From contig NZ_LMTI01000004.1 in NCBI RefSeq assembly GCF_001510665.1, positions 186,001-250,000 of the forward strand: a stretch of DNA of 64,000 nt, read 5' to 3'. The notes beneath the pieces are model-generated. The model did not search any database and was not told where the DNA came from. It was given only the letters and a program-made list of their open reading frames with translations. A program made the position numbers and the translations under genes. Origin of the DNA: Bacillus sp. FJAT-27445 (GTDB taxonomy: Bacteria; Bacillota; Bacilli; Bacillales; Cytobacillaceae). Shown here piece by piece: positions 18,290 through 27,090 of this stretch. Within the stretch, counting starts at the first letter, position 1. Each line of letters begins with the position of its first letter.

Positions 18290-21200
18290 TTACAATAGTA
18301 TTTCGACTAAATTAGTATCCTCGGAAAGCATTCCTTTTAAACTATCGCTGCTAATGAGAAGCCCGCCGCTCCGATAGCGGTTGGAAAGAGTTTCTCCATT
18401 CACTGTCTGCCCATTTACCTTTACAGAAATGGCGGCTCTTCCTTTAATGTTGTAAATGAACGTAACAGGCTTGCCGTCAATCCTGAACTCAAAACGCAAG
18501 CCATCAAGCTCCTGCGGCAGGACAGGGTCGATGAGCAGGTTCCCTGCATTGCGACGAATGCCTAGGCAATTGGAAATCAGTTGGTTCATGTAAATTCCCG
18601 GGCCGCTTGAGTAAATCCTCCAGCCGCCTTTTACTGTGACCTTGCCCTCCTTCAGTTCGCCAAACCTTTCCCGGGCTTCGTACCTCGTTTTAAAGCTTCC
18701 GTCCGAGCTGCTGAAATAAGCATTGCTTTGGCGGAAAGCGGCGTTTGGCACTGCGTCCCTTATTCCGACAGGATTGATCATTTCAAGGCCCTTCCATGCT
18801 TCGCCGGCTTTTCCAAGCTTGGCCATCGCTTCGACAAAACGAATATGGGCATGGACATATTGGAGGCCGATTTCCCGTCCGAAGTTTGCTGCCTGCTCCG
18901 CGCGTTTAAAATTGGTGCTGACTCCGCCTTCATAGTTTGCGGGGCGGTTCATTAGGCGGACGCCATCAGGGCAATATAAGTGCTCCTTAATTAAGTCAAA
19001 GTGCGTGTTTGCAGATTCTGGAGGGAGCAGTTCGCTGATCATGCTCCTTGTCATTGGCAGGAGCCTGTATTTGATGCCCGTTTTATTGTCTTCCGGATGA
19101 ACCATCAATTCCGGATTTTCTGGCTCTTCCATGTAGATGAATCCAGGCAGAGTGCCTGTTGCAAGCATGTATTTTTCAAAGTCGCTCTCAATTCCGCGGG
19201 CGAGAGCTTCAAGTTCCGCGGCTTGCGTTGCATTGATCGGGGTGATGGCCTTTGCAAAGCTATTGATGGCCTGATAGGTCAATGCCACTGTCCAGCTGCT
19301 GACCATATAGGTTTTCAGCTGGGCATTGGCGGGCTGTAGCGTATCATCCCAGTCGCCATCCCCGTAAGATGAAAGATGCGTTTCATGAAGGAAATGGTTT
19401 TTAATATACTCGATTTCCTTTTTCGCGTGGTCAAGAATTGTTGCCTTTTCTGCTGTGGATTCGAAGCTGCCCCTAACGGTATAGGGGACTTTTTCCTCGA
19501 GTATGCCAAAATCGCCGGTAGCCGTAATATAGTCGGCAAGTACCTTAAGCGGCCAGACGATGATATCGCCATGGCTTTCATCAGACTGGATACGAAAATA
19601 GTTGTCGAACATAAACCATTGCGGCCAGCTTCCAGTATCTTCGTATTGGTGTGTATAAACCGTTTTGATAATTTCACGGATCGGACCGTCATTTTGTGTA
19701 GCCAGGAAGTATTCGACTGGTCCCTGGCAAACGTCCCTTGTACCCCATGCTGCGCCGCCGTATTGTTCAAGCCCATGGGGAACGGAGTAATGGACCAGCA
19801 TATTGTGCGTATACCACCAAGCCAGCGCATTTACTTTTTCAATCGGAATGGCGCTTTCTTCGCTCCAAAGCTTGAAGCCATTCATGACTTCTTTTAAAAA
19901 TGCTTTGTATTTGGCAATTTCATTTTCCTCATTGCCCGCAAATAATGGGATGGTTTCCCCGTGCAGCATTCCCTGGATTGTCATCGACCATTTGGAGGCC
20001 TCGTCTAGTGCGAAAGCAACGATGCCTGTACTTCCGGGAGAAATGCCCTTGGAAAAAACGTGTTCATTCTTTATTTCAAACTTTGCACCCTGGATGTAAA
20101 CCCGATAAGAGAGGGAAGGGTAGCTGTTGCTGCTGTCCGCATGGCCGTCCGCCTTGAACAGGATGGATTCCTCATCTTGTTCCATCCGGAATGGTACCTC
20201 ATATTCATTGTTGTTCATTGAAATTTGGTTCGTTACAAGGTATCGGTACTGTTTGCCGCTTTTAGAACGGGCGGAGAGGACAAGCTCCGGCGTATCTACG
20301 GCTGTGAAATTCGTTACGATAATCGTGTCTTCGGCGAATTTATAATGCCAGCGGGCGTAATTGAAGCCAATTTCAAAAAGGGACGGCATTGTCAGCAGCC
20401 TGTATTTTCCGCCCAATTCAACATAAATTCGCTGGCCCGATGTTTTGAATACGTTTAGCGCATTCCTTGCGTTGGTCATCATTTTATTAAAGGAAGTATT
20501 CCCAACGACAACCTGGGCATTGAACATGCCATACATATACGAAGTGGAAGTAAGTGTGTTTTCCTTCATGTTCGCATTGTTCCCGGTCATCACAATATGC
20601 CCATGTGGCCGCTCGACAAGCAATTCTTTTTCTTTTAAAACAATATGTTCATACGTATCCGTGAAGAAGCTGAGCAGCGTTTCGCCTTCCCATTCTTCCT
20701 CAATCCTTGCCGGGAAAAGCGCGTCTATTTCTTCAATGGACAGCGAATCTGTCTCAAGCGGCTTTCCAAAAGCGGAAGACAAGGTTATTTTATTCTTTGC
20801 CGGAGCGTATGGCTTTTGCCTGCCTTTAACCCTGCTCCAGGCTTCTTCAACTTCATCAGTATATTCAAGCGTGGTTACAGGCTCCGGATGGTTTTCTTTG
20901 AACAGGCCATAAAATACAACCGTTTCCCTGCCGTCCAGCTTCATTTTCTCTGATTGAAGTGCTGTGAAGGCAAACTCGTATTGGTAGACTTCGTTAGCAA
21001 GCATCGGCTTTGCCAATGCTTCAGGATAATCGGTTTCCTTGTAGGAAAGGCCGAAAAACTGGAAACCGTCCGTTGAATAGCCGGCAGAACCTGTTAGAGA
21101 ACCTTGCTGCAGATAAGGAAATCCGCCTGGCTGCGGCTGGTTTTGCCGCGAACAAACAGCGTAGCCGTATTTATTTTCATAGATAGAGTGATCAATATAA

Positions 21201-21628
21201 TGGGATAAATACGCTTCATTGGAACGGACGAACCCCTGGCTGCCGAGACCAAGATCCTGTGTGTATATTACGTCAACCTCGGCATTCGTGCCCTCAAGCT
21301 CAACTTCCCAAAACCAAAGGCCATTGTCTTCCAGGTGGAAGGTAACTGTGTAGGCAATCGTTTTTGCCCTTCCTTCCCAAACGACTGTGGAGCCTTCTTG
21401 GCGGACGGTGCTATCGGATTTGACACCGAGCAGGGGGACAGCTTCTATATTTCCGCCATCATGGAAGCGGAGATAGAGATTGTTTAAGGAACCGTCCACC
21501 GGATTGCCGATAAGCTGGTTGAGCATGATTTCGCCGTGGGTGGCGAAATAGAGGTCGCCGCTTTCTAAAAAAGTAAAACGGGCATTCCCTTTCTCGATGG
21601 TAAACATCGTATCGTTCAAAATAGGCAT
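18290..21628 (-). CDS. GH94 glycoside phosphorylase, 1,2-beta-oligoglucan phosphorylase-like
   Basis: 1112 aa. A beta-sandwich N-terminal half is followed by an (alpha/alpha)6 catalytic domain. The GH94 signature YGDGDWDDTLQPAN near residue 758 carries the expected acid Asp, and QDNGPIREIIKTVY, WPQWFMFDN and the C-terminal GGWRIYSSGPGIYM fit GH36/GH94-type phosphorylases. The length is far above cellobiose phosphorylase (about 800) and far below cyclic glucan synthase. It matches the roughly 1110-residue 1,2-beta-oligoglucan phosphorylase of Listeria innocua, which splits sophorooligosaccharides with phosphate into glucose 1-phosphate. It lies 18 bases downstream of the GH3 gene with GGAGGG before the ATG, so the two form one operon. 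No signal peptide; cytoplasmic. Confidence 0.85.
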   Translation of the reverse strand: MPILNDTMFTIEKGNARFTFLESGDLYFATHGEIMLNQLIGNPVDGSLNNLYLRFHDGGNIEAVPLLGVKSDSTVRQEGSTVVWEGRAKTIAYTVTFHLEDNGLWFWEVELEGTNAEVDVIYTQDLGLGSQGFVRSNEAYLSHYIDHSIYENKYGYAVCSRQNQPQPGGFPYLQQGSLTGSAGYSTDGFQFFGLSYKETDYPEALAKPMLANEVYQYEFAFTALQSEKMKLDGRETVVFYGLFKENHPEPVTTLEYTDEVEEAWSRVKGRQKPYAPAKNKITLSSAFGKPLETDSLSIEEIDALFPARIEEEWEGETLLSFFTDTYEHIVLKEKELLVERPHGHIVMTGNNANMKENTLTSTSYMYGMFNAQVVVGNTSFNKMMTNARNALNVFKTSGQRIYVELGGKYRLLTMPSLFEIGFNYARWHYKFAEDTIIVTNFTAVDTPELVLSARSKSGKQYRYLVTNQISMNNNEYEVPFRMEQDEESILFKADGHADSSNSYPSLSYRVYIQGAKFEIKNEHVFSKGISPGSTGIVAFALDEASKWSMTIQGMLHGETIPLFAGNEENEIAKYKAFLKEVMNGFKLWSEESAIPIEKVNALAWWYTHNMLVHYSVPHGLEQYGGAAWGTRDVCQGPVEYFLATQNDGPIREIIKTVYTHQYEDTGSWPQWFMFDNYFRIQSDESHGDIIVWPLKVLADYITATGDFGILEEKVPYTVRGSFESTAEKATILDHAKKEIEYIKNHFLHETHLSSYGDGDWDDTLQPANAQLKTYMVSSWTVALTYQAINSFAKAITPINATQAAELEALARGIESDFEKYMLATGTLPGFIYMEEPENPELMVHPEDNKTGIKYRLLPMTRSMISELLPPESANTHFDLIKEHLYCPDGVRLMNRPANYEGGVSTNFKRAEQAANFGREIGLQYVHAHIRFVEAMAKLGKAGEAWKGLEMINPVGIRDAVPNAAFRQSNAYFSSSDGSFKTRYEARERFGELKEGKVTVKGGWRIYSSGPGIYMNQLISNCLGIRRNAGNLLIDPVLPQELDGLRFEFRIDGKPVTFIYNIKGRAAISVKVNGQTVNGETLSNRYRSGGLLISSDSLKGMLSEDTNLVEILL

Positions 21629-21646
21629 GGTTTTCCCTCCGGTTGG

Positions 21647-23806
21647 TTATTTTATAAGCTTGAATTCCAGCTCTAGGCCGTCCCGGCTGTTTGGCCCGAT
21701 ATAGGCATTAAATTTGCCGGCATCACTTTTATAGTCAAAATTGGCATGGTAATAGCGGAGCATTTCTTCGGTAACCGTAAATTCAACCTTTTCCGATTGG
21801 CCTGGTTCTAGGAACACTTTTTTGAACCCCTTCAGTTCCCGGACAGGCCGGACAATTTCGGCTGAAATATCCCGAATGTATAGCTGGACCGTTTCTTCTC
21901 CGGCTATTGGCCCGTTGTTTTTAACAACAGCAGAAATAGTAATTGTCTCATCTTCCGTCAGCGTGGCTGATGAAATGGCTGCATCACTGTAGTGGAAGTT
22001 GGCATAGGTGAGACCAAATCCAAAAGGGAAGCGCGGGCTGTTGGGTATATCAAGGTATTTGGAAACATAGCTGTCCTGATCGCTCATTTTCGGCCTGCCT
22101 GTATTGAAGCTATTGTAGTAAACAGGTACCTGGCCAACGGAATGAGGGAAGGACATGGAAAGGCGCCCAGACGGGTTTTCATCACCGAATAAAATGTCAG
22201 CGATTGCCGCTCCTCCTTCAGTGCCTGGATACCAGGCTTCAAGGATGGCATTTGCTTCATCGATAACCCCATCAAGATCGAGTGGGCGGCCGTTGAAAAG
22301 GACTACTGCCATTGGCTTGTCCAATTTGGCAAGTTCCATTACGAGCTCCAATTGGATTATTGGGAGACGTATATCTGCGCGGCAGTTTGCTTCTCCGCTC
22401 ATTTCCGATTTTTCACCTAGCGCAAGGAGAATGATATCCGCTTTCTTCGCCGTTTCAATTGCTTCTTTTAGTTGTTGCTCCGTTCCGGTTTCAATGCCGC
22501 AGCCCTGGCTAGTTAAAAGGAACGAGGAATCAATTTTTTGTTTAACGCCTTTTGCCAGCGTAATGGCGTCTTCACGTGACCCATGCCAAGACCATGGCCC
22601 AAGGATGTCGCCGTTTTCCGCGAATGGGCCAATCAAGGCGATTCTTTTGCTTCGATCCAGCGGCAGCACTCCATCATTTTTTAAAAGAACACACGATTTG
22701 GCTGCCATTTGACGGGCATAGCCACGATGGGATTCGGAAAGGACAATCTCTTTCTCCTTTTCTTCATCTGCGCCCCTATACGGATTTTCAAACAAGCCTA
22801 GTTTGTCTTTAAGGCGGAGGATGCGGAGAACCGCTTCATCAATCAGGCCCACGGAGACCTCGCCATCAGAGATTAAATTCTTTAAGTTTTTCACATAGCA
22901 TGGCGTCATCATCTCGATATCGACACCCGCTTCAATAGCTTTAAGGGCTGCCTCTGCTTCATCTTCTGCCGCGCCGTGGCTAATCATTTCTTTTACAGCG
23001 CCCCAGTCGGAGATGAGTACACCATCAAATCCCCATTCGTCCCGGAGGATACCGCGCATGAGGGCTTTGCTGCCTGTAGCGGGAATGCCATCGACAATAT
23101 TGAAGGAAGTCATCACCATTTCGCAGCCTTCATCAAGCGCCGCCTTGTATGCCGGTAAATACGTTTCCCGAAGCGTCCGCTCGGACATATCGACGGTATT
23201 GTAATCCCTGCCGCCTTCTGCCGCGCCATATGCCGCAAAATGTTTTACGCAGGCCGCGACATGCTCGTTGCTGTTTTTCAGGTCATTCCCCTGGAATCCG
23301 CGGACAAAGGCCCTGGCAAAAAGGCTGTTTAAATATGGATCTTCACCGGTTGACTCCATTACACGTCCCCAGCGCGGATCGCGGACAAGGTCCACCATTG
23401 GGGCGAACGTCACATGAACGCCGGAAACGGCTGCTTCCTTAGCTGCGATTGCCGCGCTCTTTTCGGCAGCCTCGAGGTCCCAGGAGCATCCCATTGCAAG
23501 AGGGACAGGGAAGATCGTTTTAAAACCGTGAATGATATCCGCCATAAACAAGAGCGGAATGCCGTGAGGGTTTTCCTCTAAAAACGCTTTTTGAATATTC
23601 ATGACTTCCTTAGCTCCGGAAGCGCCAAGGATTGAGCCGGAGTTGATAACTGTGTCTTCGTTAATGCCCATATCGGCAATCGGCCCGGTAATATGGCCTC
23701 CATCCGAGGACCCTTTGTAAAAAGGTGTTGCCAGCTGCATTAATTGCGCGATTTTCTCATCAAGAGACATCTTTTCCAATAACTCGATTAAGTGGTTTTC
23801 AGCCAT
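21647..23806 (-). CDS. GH3 beta-glucosidase (sophorose-type)
   Basis: 719 aa, cytoplasmic (no signal peptide). GH3 features in order: HGIPLLFMADIIHG, PRWGRVMESTGEDPYL, VKHFAAYGAAEGGRDYN, and LISDWGA with the nucleophile Asp at residue 267. The (alpha/beta)6 sandwich (LLALGEKSEMSGEA) and a C-terminal fibronectin-III-like domain (residues about 600-719) follow. The same 719-residue type sits beside the oligoglucan phosphorylase gene in Listeria and hydrolyses sophorose and related beta-glucosides. It is the first gene of the minus-strand operon, behind a strong promoter with LacI-like operators. Confidence 0.9.
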   Translation of the reverse strand: MAENHLIELLEKMSLDEKIAQLMQLATPFYKGSSDGGHITGPIADMGINEDTVINSGSILGASGAKEVMNIQKAFLEENPHGIPLLFMADIIHGFKTIFPVPLAMGCSWDLEAAEKSAAIAAKEAAVSGVHVTFAPMVDLVRDPRWGRVMESTGEDPYLNSLFARAFVRGFQGNDLKNSNEHVAACVKHFAAYGAAEGGRDYNTVDMSERTLRETYLPAYKAALDEGCEMVMTSFNIVDGIPATGSKALMRGILRDEWGFDGVLISDWGAVKEMISHGAAEDEAEAALKAIEAGVDIEMMTPCYVKNLKNLISDGEVSVGLIDEAVLRILRLKDKLGLFENPYRGADEEKEKEIVLSESHRGYARQMAAKSCVLLKNDGVLPLDRSKRIALIGPFAENGDILGPWSWHGSREDAITLAKGVKQKIDSSFLLTSQGCGIETGTEQQLKEAIETAKKADIILLALGEKSEMSGEANCRADIRLPIIQLELVMELAKLDKPMAVVLFNGRPLDLDGVIDEANAILEAWYPGTEGGAAIADILFGDENPSGRLSMSFPHSVGQVPVYYNSFNTGRPKMSDQDSYVSKYLDIPNSPRFPFGFGLTYANFHYSDAAISSATLTEDETITISAVVKNNGPIAGEETVQLYIRDISAEIVRPVRELKGFKKVFLEPGQSEKVEFTVTEEMLRYYHANFDYKSDAGKFNAYIGPNSRDGLELEFKLIK

Positions 23807-23833
23807 GTGCAGGCCCCTTTCACACTATTTAGT

Positions 23834-23898
23834 GAAACGTTTCGATTGAATTATAAACGCTTTCATTGAAAGCGTCAATTGGTTTGTCGAAACGTTTC
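23834..23898 (-). promoter_or_regulatory. Promoter and three LacI-family operator palindromes of the GH3-GH94 operon
   Basis: On the minus strand a -35 TTGACG (23873-23878) and a -10 TATAAT (23850-23855) are 17 bases apart. The spacer and -35 are covered by the palindrome ACGCTTTCA-a-TGAAAGCGT (23857-23875). GAAACGTTTC occurs at 23834-23843 (near the start of transcription) and 23889-23898 (upstream of -35). These are CG-centred LacI/GalR-type sites, likely bound by the LacI protein at 17154-18134. The site in the spacer also has one mismatch to the CcpA cre consensus on the plus strand, so catabolite control is possible. Confidence 0.75.
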
Positions 23899-23927
23899 AA
23901 TTCAAGTTTATAAGGAAAGATTCGTAT

Positions 23928-23998
23928 AATCGATAAAATGAAAAAATTAATCGATATAATTGAAAAATTAATCGATAAGTTGAAAAAATTAATCGATA
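23928..23998 (-). repeat. Four AATCGATA sites at exact 21-bp spacing
   Basis: AATCGATA occurs at 23928, 23949, 23970 and 23991, each copy linked by an AT-rich segment of the form nnnTTGAAAAA(A)TT. Exact two-turn phasing and the ATCGAT palindrome suggest an array of protein binding sites upstream of the GH3 operon promoter. Confidence 0.6.
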
Positions 23999-24110
23999 TC
24001 TTCCCCAAAAACAAAAAAAGAGACTTAAAAGCCAAATGATTTACAGAATATGTAAACAATTTAACCAAGAAGTCCTGGTTTTGTGGTTAAGAATCGCCCA
24101 TCTGGTCATA

Positions 24111-24134
24111 AAGCAGGGACGGATCCAGTGCTTC
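24111..24134. repeat. Short hairpin repeat, copy 1
   Basis: AAGCA-g-GGA-cgga-TCC-ag-TGCTT. Same plan as the elements at 24150-24175 and 28501-28526. Confidence 0.4.
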
Positions 24135-24149
24135 TTTCGAAAAACGAAT

Positions 24150-24175
24150 GAAGCAGAGGATACGTCCCCTGCTTC
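24150..24175. repeat. Short hairpin repeat, copy 2
   Basis: GAAGCAG-a-GGA-tacg-TCC-c-CTGCTTC, lying just past the stop of the minus-strand gene that ends at 24192, where it could also act as its terminator. Confidence 0.5.
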
Positions 24176-24191
24176 ACTGCGTCACCCTTCT

Positions 24192-24901
24192 TCATTCGGC
24201 AAGCTTCTTTTCCCATGATCTGGTTTTTTCGGGGTTATCACTATTGATGAAAAGGTGGCCATCCTTTGTTTCGATATGAAGGTAGGGAGGAATGCCTTTT
24301 TGGATGAACAGCAGGCTGGTTCCATAGCCAACCAGCTTGAACCTTCCCTTTGCAATCTTGCTCATGCCAAAGCCATCCACTTTCACGGTTGCTTTCGGCA
24401 TCTCCTCAAGCAGTTCAACTTTTTGTATATCCTCATAAGCAATTTCCTCACCATACATTCCGGTAATTTCAAATCCCTCTTTTTTGAAAATAATGTCAGC
24501 ATCCTGATAGCCGAAATACATAAGGACCCCTATCGAAACAAAGGTGAATGCGGCAATGCCCGAACTAATGATATAGCTTTTTTTCCTTTTCGCGGGAACT
24601 TCATAGCGGGATAGATAGATAATCCCTCCTAGCAAGAAGACGAGCATGAAGCTTATTACAACCTCAATTGCATAGGGGAACGAGGTGAGCAGGAGCGGCA
24701 ATAAAAGTATCATGCCTGCAGCCGTTGCCACTAACAGAGCGCCAACTTTGTGCGGATACCTGTTTTCAATTAACAGCTCCTGTTCATCCTTTGCCGCATC
24801 GCGTATCCAGAGATAAGCCAGTAAGCGCCTTTCCGGACTGCCCAGCCTAGCAGGAGGAACAGCAAAGCAGTGCCCAGTAGAGTAAAAAATAATGCCAGCA
24901 T
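24192..24901 (-). pseudogene. DUF3784-type membrane protein gene broken by a one-base frameshift
   Basis: Two adjacent frames together make one protein. The first part starts at ATG 24901 (GGAGG 8 bases upstream) with MLALFFTLLGTALLFLLLGW and AVRKGAYWLISGY, the N terminus typical of DUF3784, then runs into a stop at 24770. Reading one frame over from about 24798 gives DAAKDEQELLIENRYPHKVG, directly continuous with the second part (24192-24731), which has three membrane segments and a C-terminal PH-like domain (residues about 100-179 of that part). One base appears to be missing after the GGATACGC region near 24800. Either a genuine pseudogene or a sequencing error. Confidence 0.7.
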
Positions 24902-25061
24902 AATAAATGCCTCCTTGGTTGATGCCGTTTGTTCAAGAATACTATACTTTTCCATTTTTAGGCCTGTGGCGATGAAAAAAATAATAGTGGAAATGGAATT
25001 CCGGCGCGTGGATAGGGAGGCGGTGATGGAGGAAGCAAAGTTATTACGGCTCTTTTTTAAG

Positions 25062-25096
25062 CCAAAAAAAGCCGGGTCTGATGGGTACCCGGCTTT
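25062..25096 (-). terminator. Terminator of the CAP-domain gene
   Basis: AAAGCCGGGT / ACCCGGCTTT stem with a 9-base loop, followed on the minus strand by TTTTTTT. Confidence 0.85.
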
Positions 25097-25101
25097 CAAA
25101 A

Positions 25102-26148
25102 TTATTTACCGATGAACATTTGTGTCCAATGGTTGCTGCCCTGTTCGAATCCGACGCCGATGTGTGTGAATTCACGGTTCAGGATGTTGTTGCGGTGGCC
25201 TTCGGAGTTCATCCATGCCTGTACGACTTCCTGGGGAGTCCGCTGGCCCATTGCGATGTTTTCGCCGGCGCTTCTATAGGAGACGCCGAAGTCGCGCATC
25301 ATGTCAAATGGGGATCCGTAGGTTGGGCTGGTGTGCGAGAAATAGTTTTTCTGCTGCATATCCTGTGACTTTTTCAATGCTACTCCGCTTAGCTTGGCAT
25401 CAGCTTTTAATGGAGGCAGGCCGTTTTGCTGGCGCTGGACATTGGTAAGGTCAATGACCTGCTGGGCCGCTTTGCTGATGCCAGCTTTTGGCGCAGTTTG
25501 CTTTTGGGCAGGGGCTTGCTGGGGTGCTCGATTGCCCTGCTGTGGATAGCCTGTTAATCCCTGCTGGGGTGCGGGTGCTTGTCCATACTGATTTGGGATT
25601 TGGCCCGGTTGCATGACTGGAGGCTGGGCACCCGAGTTTTGCGGGAATGAAATTTGCCAATCCTGCCAATATTGACCCATCCCAGAGTATTGCTGCATGG
25701 CCTGTCCTTGGCCGTCGACACGGATAAACTCGTATCTAGCCGGTTCGATTAATATCGCCTGAGTGTTTGGATATTGATCGCTGTCCATGGTAGTCTGGAG
25801 GCTTGAGATGTTGTTCCGGTCGAGAATCCTGTTCCTGTTCTTGCCGCGATTGTCATTGTCGCCAAGCGTACCGAATCGGTCATTCCGGTCGTTTCGGTCG
25901 TTCCTATCGTTCCGTCCAACCCGGTCATTCCTGTCATCGTCGTGGCCGGGATTCCATTCTTCCGTCAACAGCCCTTCATGGTCCATGCCGTACCAGTCAT
26001 TGTTTCTGTCTCCATTGTTGTCCCGGACGTTATATGCACCCGTTCCATGATCCATTGCATTGTTTCTATTGTTGTCGTTGGCATTGCAGGCGGCGAGGCC
26101 CAATGTCAGGACGCCTGCAGCCATTATTCCTACAGTCTTTTTTATCAA
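25102..26148 (-). CDS. CAP/SCP-domain lipoprotein, YkwD-like
   Basis: 348 aa. TTG start at 26148 with AGGAGG 8 bases upstream. A lipoprotein signal (MIKKTVGIMAAGVLTLGLAA-C) has a clear lipobox. Residues about 22-110 are extremely rich in Asn, Asp, Arg and Gly (repeated NDR units). Residues about 150-225 are rich in Gln and Pro. The C-terminal domain (about 228-348) is a CAP (SCP-like, PF00188 type) domain: VIDLTNVQRQQNGLPPLKAD, then FSHTSPTYGSPFDMM, AGENIAMG, and WMNSEGHRNNILN with the HxxN motif. It is predicted to be attached outside the membrane within the cell wall. Bacterial YkwD-type proteins have no settled function. Confidence 0.85.
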   Translation of the reverse strand: MIKKTVGIMAAGVLTLGLAACNANDNNRNNAMDHGTGAYNVRDNNGDRNNDWYGMDHEGLLTEEWNPGHDDDRNDRVGRNDRNDRNDRNDRFGTLGDNDNRGKNRNRILDRNNISSLQTTMDSDQYPNTQAILIEPARYEFIRVDGQGQAMQQYSGMGQYWQDWQISFPQNSGAQPPVMQPGQIPNQYGQAPAPQQGLTGYPQQGNRAPQQAPAQKQTAPKAGISKAAQQVIDLTNVQRQQNGLPPLKADAKLSGVALKKSQDMQQKNYFSHTSPTYGSPFDMMRDFGVSYRSAGENIAMGQRTPQEVVQAWMNSEGHRNNILNREFTHIGVGFEQGSNHWTQMFIGK

Positions 26149-26331
26149 GTTGTATGCCTCCTCTTGCGTATTGTGTGGTACTCCCTTATTTTCCGACCGT
26201 TTGGGTAAAATATGAATGGAAATAAGCTGCGGCTTGCTATAAAAAAGGAAAGCTGTCTTCCTATGCCCAGCCGTACTTTGGTTTGCAAAGTAATGGTATA
26301 ATAATGAATTAATAAATTGGGGAACAAATCC

Positions 26332-27057
26332 ATGAGGGGGTTGGGGAGAGTGACGGTAGCAGAAGTAATGGAAAGGCTTGCGGAGATGGGGACCGAGCAG
26401 ACGAAAAAAACATTTTTACGGCATGGGGCCATAGAACCGCTCTTTGGGGTAAAAGTTGGGGACATGAAGAAATTGGTGAAGCATGTTAAGAAGGACCAGG
26501 AACTCGCATTGGCGCTTTTCAATACAGGAAATTACGATGCCATGTACCTTGCAGGCCTTTCTGTTAATCCCAAGCTCATGGATAAAGAAACACTTCAGGA
26601 TTGGACAAGCCGGGCAAATTGGCACGGGGTTGCTGAATACATTGTTGCTGGGGCAGCGGCTGAAAGCAGGTTTGCGCTTGAGCTTGCTAGGGAATGGATT
26701 AAATCCGATGAAGAAAATGTGGCTGTTTGCGGATGGAGCACGTATGCCAACTATCTTTCCATTACCCCTGACGACAGGCTTGACCTGGAGGAAATTAAGC
26801 GTCTTTTGAATATGGTTGAGGAAACCGTACATATTGAGAGAAACAGGGTTCGGTATGTGATGAATTTGTTTGTAATTGGCACAGGATCGTTTGTTAGGCC
26901 GCTCCATGAAGAGGCGATGAGAGTGGCTGGGGCCATCGGCGAGGTTCACGTTAATGTGGGGAATACAGCCTGCAAGGTTCCGCTTGCTGCAGATTACATT
27001 AAAAAGGTTGAATCGAAAGGTAAGCTCGGAGTAAAGAAGAAGACGTGCATATGTTAA
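26332..27057 (+). CDS. DNA alkylation repair protein, AlkD/AlkC-like
   Basis: 241 aa, all-helical HEAT-like repeat protein of the DNA alkylation repair family (PF08713 type). Characteristic segments are TKKTFLRHGAIEPLFGVKVG, KKLVKHVKKDQELALALFNT, WTSRANWHGVAEYIV and CGWSTYANY. Family members remove alkylated bases, but this short subgroup includes proteins without shown glycosylase activity. The start is ATG 26332 (GGGGAA upstream) or GTG 26350 (GAGGGGG 9 bases upstream); the latter gives 235 aa. A TATAAT at 26297-26302 precedes it. It ends 33 bases before the permease start. Confidence 0.75.
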   Translation: MRGLGRVTVAEVMERLAEMGTEQTKKTFLRHGAIEPLFGVKVGDMKKLVKHVKKDQELALALFNTGNYDAMYLAGLSVNPKLMDKETLQDWTSRANWHGVAEYIVAGAAAESRFALELAREWIKSDEENVAVCGWSTYANYLSITPDDRLDLEEIKRLLNMVEETVHIERNRVRYVMNLFVIGTGSFVRPLHEEAMRVAGAIGEVHVNVGNTACKVPLAADYIKKVESKGKLGVKKKTCIC

Positions 27058-27090
27058 AGCTTTTGTGAAATGGTGAGAGGTGCGGGAAGT

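Noticed and set aside
23829-24068. 79-codon minus-strand frame with seven-residue SINF repeats
   Set aside because: The repeat is the 21-bp DNA array read as codons, and the frame runs through the GH3 operon promoter and operators.
25749-26050. Short tandem repeats (NDR-coding) as a possible CRISPR array
   Set aside because: The repeats lie in frame within the CAP-domain lipoprotein gene, are only a few bases long and have no spacers.
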